DNA from: Verrucomicrobiota bacterium | GTDB lineage: Bacteria; Verrucomicrobiota; Verrucomicrobiia; Opitutales; Opitutaceae | Direction of reading: 5' to 3' | NCBI GenBank assembly: GCA_023433275.1 | Contig: JAEZDN010000074.1 | Coordinates: forward strand, 1-9,710 | Length of the DNA: 9,710 nt | Notes under the pieces: model-generated | The model's database searches: none | The model's input: the letters and a program-made list of their open reading frames with translations, nothing else | Told to the model about the DNA's origin: nothing | Part shown: positions 6,071 through 9,710 of the stretch, in pieces | Position numbering within the stretch: the stretch's first letter is position 1 | How the letters are laid out: each line of letters begins with the position of its first letter | Made by a program: the position numbers and the translations under genes

Positions 6071-6430
6071 CTAGTCATGATGAAAGACCTCCTCCATCCG
6101 CGACCACCATTCGCCGGGCGCGCGATCCGGATACGGTTCCTGCATGGGCTCCATGAGAGCCCACCAGCGCTGCGTGTCGGGATCGGCCGCCATGCGCTTC
6201 ATGTCGGCGGCGAAATCGTCGCCCCAATACTCGAAGTGCGAGAACAACACGGAGTCGCGGTGATAGATCGTGTAATTGCGGATGCCGCAGCGCGTGATCA
6301 TGGCGAGCACCCCCGGCCACACCGCCGCATGCTCGCGCTTGTACTCCGCAAACCGTTCCGGCCGCACCCGCAGCGTCATGCCGTAGCGGACGGGCTTTCG
6401 TTCTGGGGAGGAAATCGTGAAATCGGGCAT
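6071..6430 (-). CDS. RhaM/FucM-family sugar mutarotase
   Basis: This 119-residue protein belongs to the L-rhamnose mutarotase family (DUF718), which interconverts alpha and beta pyranose anomers of 6-deoxy sugars in the cytoplasm. The family block RYGMTLRVRPERFAEYKREH (15-34) carries the catalytic-type H34, followed by AAVWP (35-39), NYTIYHRDSVLFSHFEY (52-68), the WW pair (89-90), GEWW (106-109) and MEEVFH (112-117). E. coli RhaM has 104 residues; the extra 14 at the N-terminus (MPDFTISSPERKPV) are mostly encoded by an intergenic repeat that supplies the ATG at 6430-6428. An alternative start at M18 would cut into the conserved RYGM block, so the longer form is preferred. It probably feeds the correct fucose anomer to the dehydrogenase; L-rhamnose as substrate cannot be excluded. 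Confidence 0.9.
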   Translation of the reverse strand: MPDFTISSPERKPVRYGMTLRVRPERFAEYKREHAAVWPGVLAMITRCGIRNYTIYHRDSVLFSHFEYWGDDFAADMKRMAADPDTQRWWALMEPMQEPYPDRAPGEWWSRMEEVFHHD

Positions 6431-6455
6431 CTAAAATCGAGAATCCTGGATTTCG
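6411..6455. repeat. AAAATCGA-type repeat overlapping the mutarotase start
   Basis: GAAATCGTGAAATCGGGCAT is followed by CTAAAATCGAGAATCC. Its first 20 nt are inside the mutarotase coding region: in the transcript the repeat reads GATTTTAG-ATG-CCCGATTTC and provides the start codon and codons 2-7. It matches the copy at 3686-3730 in the same orientation. Confidence 0.7.
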
Positions 6456-6521
6456 GAGAGGGCTGGGCTCACGCGGAAGAGCAGTGGGTGAACAGAGGCA
6501 CCGGAAGCGAAAATGAAGTTT

Positions 6522-6575
6522 GGAGAATACCAGGCATTGCCGCCACCGTCATCCTGAGCCGTGCGAAGGACCCAT
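6522..6575. repeat. CGTCATCCTGAGC half-element with conserved flank
   Basis: GGAGAATACCA (6522-6532) is followed by GCCGCCACCGTCATCCTGAG and GTGCGAAGGACCC. The same flank plus arm occurs at 3807-3850. I find no matching right arm before the heptamer array, so this copy is truncated. It lies in the 256-nt gap between the L-fucose dehydrogenase stop and the mutarotase start. Confidence 0.65.
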
Positions 6576-6606
6576 CGGAGACGACGAATGAGCTGTCCAC
6601 GATGAG

Positions 6607-6682
6607 TTTCAGGTTTTCAGGTCTCAGGTCTCAGGTCTCAGGTCTCACGTTTTCAGGTCTCAGGTCTCAGGTTATCAGCTTT
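6607..6682. repeat. Heptamer CTGAGAC array after the L-fucose dehydrogenase gene
   Basis: On the plus strand about ten units of GTCTCAG or a variant (GTTTTCAG, GTCTCAC, GTTATCAG) follow each other with a 7-8 nt period. In the minus-strand transcript they read CTGAGAC or CTGAAAA, each with a TGA, beginning only a few nt past the TAG stop codon at 6689-6687. It is a direct tandem array with no spacer, so it is not a CRISPR. Four consecutive identical GTCTCAG units (about 6621-6646) suggest recent slippage expansion. Confidence 0.8.
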
Positions 6683-6686
6683 CGTC

Positions 6687-7481
6687 CTAGCTCGACGCCT
6701 TCGTCGTGCACGCCCGGTCAAAATGCACATACCCGCCATCCACATACAGGATCTGCCCGGTCGTGTGGGAGGCACGCGGCGACGCCGTGAACACCACCGT
6801 GTCGGCGATCTCCTTCGCCGTCGTCATGCGGTGCTCCAGCGGAATGGTCGCCTTGATGGCTGCAAGCGAGGCGGCGGGATCGGGCCGCTTCTCGAGCCAG
6901 CGGGCGTAAAGGGGGGTCATGACCTCGGCCGGCAACACGCAGTTCACGCGGATGCCATGCGGCGCCAGGTCCAGCGCCCACTCGCGCGTGAGACCGTTCA
7001 TCGCGCCCTTGGCGGCGACATAACCGCTCGTGCCACCCTGCCCCGTCACCGCGCACTTCGAGCCGATGTTGATGATCGTGCCCTTCGACGCGATGAGCGC
7101 GTCGAGCGCAGCCTGCACCAGCACGAAGCACTGCACGATGTTCTTCTCGAGCGAGGCGCGGAACTCGGCGACCGGGTGCCGCAGGCCGATGCCATCGTTC
7201 ACGCCGGCGTTGTTCACCACGCAGTCAATGCGGCCGTGTCGGGCGATCACGGCCGACACCGCCGCGCGCACCGCCGCCTCGTCGGTCATTTCGCAGGCGA
7301 AACTATCCGCCCGCCCGCCGGCGGCCGTGATTTCCGCCACCAGGGCCGTCGCCTCGGCGGGATTGCGACCGAAAATGCAGGGGATCGCCCCCTCCTCGGC
7401 AAAACCGCGTGTGATGGCCTCGCCGATGCCCTTGGCTCCACCCGTGACGATGACCACGTGATCCTTAAGTTCGAGATTCAT
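6687..7481 (-). CDS. SDR oxidoreductase, probable L-fucose dehydrogenase
   Basis: This 264-residue classical short-chain dehydrogenase has TGGAKGIG at 13-20, NNAG at 90-93, S141, and Y154/K158 in YVAAK. The blocks TGQGGTSGY (146-154), PAEVMTPLY (184-192), IPLEHRMTT (213-221) and SPRASHTTGQ (234-243) are characteristic of the SDR group found in fucose clusters with a RhaM-type mutarotase. R39 following the second beta-strand (FGRN) suggests it can bind NADP+. It would oxidise L-fucose to L-fucono-lactone, the first committed step, and is the first gene of the leftward cluster. The ATG at 7481 gives MNLELKDHVVIVTGG, a standard start. The promoter must lie in 7482-7711, shared with the divergent zinc dehydrogenase. 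The assignment to the first instead of the fourth step rests on family resemblance and is less certain than the enzyme class. Confidence 0.9.
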   Translation of the reverse strand: MNLELKDHVVIVTGGAKGIGEAITRGFAEEGAIPCIFGRNPAEATALVAEITAAGGRADSFACEMTDEAAVRAAVSAVIARHGRIDCVVNNAGVNDGIGLRHPVAEFRASLEKNIVQCFVLVQAALDALIASKGTIINIGSKCAVTGQGGTSGYVAAKGAMNGLTREWALDLAPHGIRVNCVLPAEVMTPLYARWLEKRPDPAASLAAIKATIPLEHRMTTAKEIADTVVFTASPRASHTTGQILYVDGGYVHFDRACTTKASS

Positions 7482-7711
7482 AAAGGGGCAGCAATGTCAG
7501 ATTGCCTTGGAAGACATCAAGGGGTGTTTTTGGGGGAATGACGACGCAACTGGCCCGGCGCGATGAACCCAACGAACAAGGCGCAAGCCCCGTTTCCCGC
7601 GCCGGGATGGTCCTGATAAATCGATTTCTTCTTCGAAACGCCATCCCGCAAACGCCAATGACGCCTCCTTTCGCCGGCCCGGCGTGACCATAAAGCCCCG
7701 CGAACATTCCC
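7482..7711. promoter_or_regulatory. Divergent promoter region
   Basis: This 230-nt gap separates the leftward fucose cluster from the rightward zinc dehydrogenase and should contain both promoters. I cannot identify convincing -35/-10 boxes. It is the only gap next to the minus-strand genes in which I see none of the repeat families. It contains the perfect palindrome AAATCGATTT (7618-7627), an 8-nt inverted repeat CGGGATGG/CCATCCCG (7603-7610 and 7641-7648) that brackets it, and a weaker CCTTG/CAAGG pair (7505-7509 and 7518-7522). Confidence 0.55.
7603..7648. promoter_or_regulatory. Candidate operator: AAATCGATTT within an outer inverted repeat
   Basis: The 10-nt perfect palindrome AAATCGATTT (7618-7627) has the AA-CG-TT layout with a central CG seen in LacI/GalR-family operators. 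Its outer bases (TGAT on the left, CTTC on the right) extend the symmetry only partly. CGGGATGG and CCATCCCG flank it as inverted arms. It lies 85 nt upstream of the zinc dehydrogenase ATG. No regulator gene is in the window, so the binding protein is unknown and the site is a suggestion from symmetry and position only. Confidence 0.3.
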
Positions 7712-8743
7712 ATGTTTTCCATCGTCCTCGAAAAACCCGGCTCGTTCGCCGCCACCGACATCCCCGAGCCGGCCGCTACGCCCGGTACGGCGTTGGTCCG
7801 CGTCCACCGCATCGGAGTCTGCGGCACCGACCTCCACGCCTTCGCCGGCCGCCAGCCGTTCTTCTCCTACCCGCGCGTGCTCGGCCACGAGCTCGGCGTT
7901 GAGGTGATCGACCCGGGCGACGAGCCCGAGGGCCTGCAGGCCGGCGACCGCTGCTCGATCGAGCCGTACATGAACTGCGGCACGTGCATCGCCTGCCGCC
8001 GCGGCAAACCCAACTGCTGCACCTCCCTCCAGGTGCTCGGCGTCCACACCGACGGCGGCATGCGCCCGCTGATCCGCGTGCCCGCGCGCAAGCTGCACCG
8101 ATCCGCCAAACTCGACTACGAGCAACTCGCCCTGGTCGAGACCCTCGGCATCGGCGCGCACGCCGTCGAGCGCGCGGCGCCCGCGCCGGACGACTTCATC
8201 CTCGTGATCGGCGCCGGCCCCATCGGCCTCAGCGTGATCCAGTTCGCCAAGGTCTCGGGCGCCACGCTCGCGGTCATGGACGTGAGCGACGCCCGCCTCG
8301 AATTCTGCCGCCGCCAACTCGGCGTGCAGCACACGCTCAAACCCAATGTTCGTAATACGAACATTGGGTTGCTGGAGGAACTGAGGAAGATCGGCGGCGG
8401 CGACCTGCCGACCTGCGTGATCGATGCCACCGGCAACCCCGGCTCGATGATGGGTTGCTTCGACCTGCCAGCCCACGGCGGACGCATCGTGTTCGTCGGC
8501 CTCTTCCAAGGCGACGTCACGTTCAACGACCCCAATTTTCACCGCCGCGAGCTCACCGTCATGGGCAGCCGCAACGCCGTCCCCGCCACCTTCCGCCAGG
8601 TCATCCGCCTCGTCGAGGAGGGCAAGGTCGACACCCGCCCGTGGATCACCCACCGCTTCAAGCTCAGCGAAACACCGGCGGTTTTCCCGAAGGACATCGC
8701 CGGCAACCCCGCTGTCCTGAAAGCCATGATCGCCGTGGATTGA
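7712..8743 (+). CDS. Zinc-dependent medium-chain alcohol/polyol dehydrogenase
   Basis: This 343-residue protein is a MDR-superfamily dehydrogenase of the threonine/sorbitol dehydrogenase type. Catalytic zinc ligands are C37 (GVCGTD), H59-E60 (GHE) and E143 (VETLGIGAHA); the structural zinc has the complete C89-x2-C92-x2-C95-x7-C103 set. The Rossmann motif is GAGPIG (167-172) and D190 at the end of the second strand indicates NAD+. It is transcribed divergently from the fucose cluster and probably oxidises or reduces a related sugar, polyol or ketoacid; it could be an alternative fucose or 2-keto-3-deoxyfuconate dehydrogenase, but the sequence does not decide. Oddly, codons 210-220 (KPNVRNTNIGL) coincide with a perfect 31-bp palindrome, in a surface region between the NAD-binding strands where homologues vary and seem to be a few residues shorter. 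The rest of the fold, including VIDATGNPGSM, is intact, so the enzyme is probably functional. Confidence 0.92.
   Translation: MFSIVLEKPGSFAATDIPEPAATPGTALVRVHRIGVCGTDLHAFAGRQPFFSYPRVLGHELGVEVIDPGDEPEGLQAGDRCSIEPYMNCGTCIACRRGKPNCCTSLQVLGVHTDGGMRPLIRVPARKLHRSAKLDYEQLALVETLGIGAHAVERAAPAPDDFILVIGAGPIGLSVIQFAKVSGATLAVMDVSDARLEFCRRQLGVQHTLKPNVRNTNIGLLEELRKIGGGDLPTCVIDATGNPGSMMGCFDLPAHGGRIVFVGLFQGDVTFNDPNFHRRELTVMGSRNAVPATFRQVIRLVEEGKVDTRPWITHRFKLSETPAVFPKDIAGNPAVLKAMIAVD
8340..8370. repeat. 31-bp perfect palindrome inside the zinc dehydrogenase gene
   Basis: AACCCAATGTTCGTA (8340-8354), a single central A (8355) and TACGAACATTGGGTT (8356-8370) form a 15-bp perfect inverted repeat with a one-base centre. 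It is AT-rich relative to the surrounding coding DNA and uses codons (AAT, GTT, CGT, AAT, ATT) that contrast with the C/G-ending codons around it. In the gene frame it reads PNVRNTNIG; the +1 frame and the opposite strand also stay open through it. Chance or codon constraint is a poor explanation for this symmetry, so I regard it as an inserted palindromic element. Confidence 0.85.
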
Positions 8744-8972
8744 GGGCGGCCAGGGCCAGGCATCTTTCCACCTCTTCGCCGGGCAGTCTCGCTGCGGCCA
8801 CCAGCGCCATGCCACAGAGGGACGCACCAAGCCTGCGCCCCTCCGAACACTCCGCTTTCCCCCCCTTGCGCTCGGGCCGTTCCGCACCCTTCGCCGTCTG
8901 CCCCGTCCCTGACTCAAATTTCAGGTGCAAAATCTCCCCGGCCCGGCCAACGTGCCGCCAGCTTTCCCCCGC
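8744..8972 (+). other. Spacer between zinc dehydrogenase and response regulator
   Basis: These 229 nt are GC- and pyrimidine-rich. No gene, clear hairpin terminator or member of the repeat families is visible. The promoter of the receiver gene should lie here, but no box pair is convincing; the only AT-rich stretch, CTCAAATTTCAGG (8913-8925), is about 50 nt before the chosen start. Confidence 0.5.
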
Positions 8973-9362
8973 ATGAAACCCAAACCCACTGTCTTGTTCA
9001 TCGATGATGACGCCTCCATGCGGAAGGTCTACACCGTCGGCCTGTCCATGGCCGGCATCCCCATGCACATTGTCGGCTCCGCCGAGGAGGCCGCGACCGT
9101 CCTGGAGAACAAGCAGATCGATGTGATCGTGACCGACCTGATGATGCCCAATTTCAACGGCGTGGACCTGATCAAGGCCGTGCGCGAGGCGGACTACACC
9201 CGCCACATCCCGATCCTGGTCTTCACGTCCGGCGGCAACATGGAATTGATCCAGGAAGCGGCGAGTTCCGGCGCCAACGAGATCATGCAGAAGCACACCA
9301 CCCCGCCCGCGAAGCTGATCGAGAAGATCCTCCAGCTCCACGAGCAGTCAGGCAGGAAGTAG
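8973..9362 (+). CDS. Single-domain response regulator (CheY-like receiver)
   Basis: This 129-residue protein is a stand-alone receiver domain that would be phosphorylated by a histidine kinase and act through protein contacts, since it has no output domain. The acidic pocket is D11/D12 (LFIDDDAS), the phosphoacceptor D55 (VTDLMMPNFNG), the switch threonine T85 (VFTSGG) and the conserved lysine K107. The lysine is followed by HTTPP instead of the usual direct proline (KP), so the beta5-alpha5 loop is slightly altered. I start at the ATG at 8973 because it gives MKPKPTVLFIDDD, the normal receiver opening; a GTG at 8925 in frame would add 16 residues with no receiver homology. It is 229 nt from the zinc dehydrogenase and shows no link to sugar metabolism. 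No partner kinase is in the window. Confidence 0.92.
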   Translation: MKPKPTVLFIDDDASMRKVYTVGLSMAGIPMHIVGSAEEAATVLENKQIDVIVTDLMMPNFNGVDLIKAVREADYTRHIPILVFTSGGNMELIQEAASSGANEIMQKHTTPPAKLIEKILQLHEQSGRK

Positions 9363-9710
9363 CCCGCCCCGCCCGCTCGGTTTCGCAGGAACGCAGTCTT
9401 GCCCGCTCGACGGGCTCGAGGCCGAATGCGCCAGGTCTGGAGGGTGGATCGTCCTCGAGAACAGAAACCCAGGTCGCTGCCCCCCGGGCACCTCGACTCT
9501 TGTCACGCTCCATCTCTGCAGGGCTGGGTCGATGATCGTGCCTTCTCCTTTCCTTGTCGGGTCGGCGCTTGCGCCGACCTAACGCACGAACTCGCCCCAC
9601 GCAGCGACCCCATCGCCGTCCTCGTCGCCGTCCTCGTCGCATCTGTCCTCGCTCCCCCGGCCCGATGAACCGTCAAGTGCGCGAGAGCTTTACCGCCCCA
9701 CGCTTTGCCC
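9363..9710. other. Gene-poor right end
   Basis: No convincing gene lies in these 348 nt. They contain a small perfect hairpin (9560-9579) and two tandem copies of GCCGTCCTCGTC (about 9615-9638). A frame starting at the ATG at 9665 (MNRQVRESFTAPRFA) remains open to the window edge and could be the start of the next gene, but 15 codons are too few to judge. Longer open frames on both strands here are arginine- or proline-rich and look like artefacts of high GC. Confidence 0.5.
9560..9579. repeat. Short REP-like hairpin
   Basis: GGTCGGCGC (9560-9568), TT, GCGCCGACC (9571-9579) is a perfect 9-bp stem with a 2-nt loop. It lies about 200 nt past the response-regulator stop and has no T-tract, so a REP-type palindrome is more likely than an intrinsic terminator. 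Only one copy is present in the window. Confidence 0.6.

Noticed and set aside
5809..6078. 89-codon minus-strand open frame over the 5896-5984 hairpin
   Set aside because: It again mostly translates the repeat and overlaps the mutarotase stop codon; not a gene.
4984..6156. 390-codon plus-strand open frame
   Set aside because: It is antisense to the lactonase and then crosses intergenic repeats and the mutarotase 3' end; no domain is visible.
6607..6682. Possible CRISPR array
   Set aside because: The units are 7-8 nt and directly tandem with no spacers, and no cas gene is present.
7517..8917. 466-codon open frame on the minus strand opposite the zinc dehydrogenase
   Set aside because: It is antisense to a gene with complete zinc and NAD motifs, is low in complexity and rich in D/H/R/A, and shows no domain; it is a high-GC shadow.
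8925..8972. GTG start adding 16 residues to the response regulator
   Set aside because: The added residues are Pro-rich and precede the canonical receiver opening; the ATG at 8973 fits the family length.
9560..9579. Intrinsic terminator for the response regulator
   Set aside because: The stem is perfect but lies about 200 nt from the stop codon and lacks a T-tract in either direction; listed as a REP-like hairpin instead.
9283..9642. 119-codon minus-strand open frame at the right end
   Set aside because: Its start is a run of Arg/Gly (RRGRRRGRRWGR) from the complement of a CGTCCTC tandem repeat, and it overlaps the response-regulator 3' end antisense.

Overview
The window is high-GC DNA from a free-living bacterium. 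The codon use, the scarcity of clear Shine-Dalgarno sites and the many short repeats between genes fit an Opitutaceae-like verrucomicrobium. That taxonomic guess is inference, since no marker gene is present.

Positions 7481 to 1 on the minus strand hold a sugar-catabolic cluster, all transcribed leftward. In transcription order it encodes an SDR of the L-fucose dehydrogenase type, a RhaM/FucM-type sugar mutarotase, an amidohydrolase-family lactonase, a second SDR (probable 2-keto-3-deoxy-L-fuconate dehydrogenase), L-fuconate dehydratase, a fumarylacetoacetate-hydrolase-family enzyme, a periplasmic sugar-binding protein, and the first 41 codons of the sugar ABC transporter ATPase, which runs off the left edge. 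Together these form the oxidative, non-phosphorylating L-fucose route: fucose -> fuconolactone -> fuconate -> 2-keto-3-deoxyfuconate -> 2,4-diketo-3-deoxyfuconate -> pyruvate + L-lactate. The uptake system follows in the same direction. L-fuconate dehydratase is the anchor of this assignment because its metal and catalytic residues all line up with the characterised Xanthomonas enzyme. The exact substrates of the other enzymes are inferred from context.

Divergent from this cluster, across a 230-bp intergenic region (7482-7711), is a plus-strand zinc-dependent medium-chain dehydrogenase (7712-8743) of unassigned substrate. Downstream is a stand-alone CheY-like receiver protein (8973-9362), apparently unrelated, then a gene-poor right end.

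The most unusual content lies between and inside the genes. Five of the seven gaps in the minus-strand cluster carry clearly recognisable short repeats, the gap before the ATPase holds a long inverted repeat, and only the 5-nt gap between the second SDR and the lactonase has none. The families seen are heptamer TGA-containing arrays directly after stop codons, AAAATCGA-type repeats directly before start codons (one supplies the start codon and N-terminus of the mutarotase), about 90-bp CGTCATCCTGAGC hairpins, and a CCACAGATGAACACAG hairpin. A separate, essentially perfect 31-bp palindrome sits in frame inside the zinc dehydrogenase gene and encodes part of its Rossmann domain.
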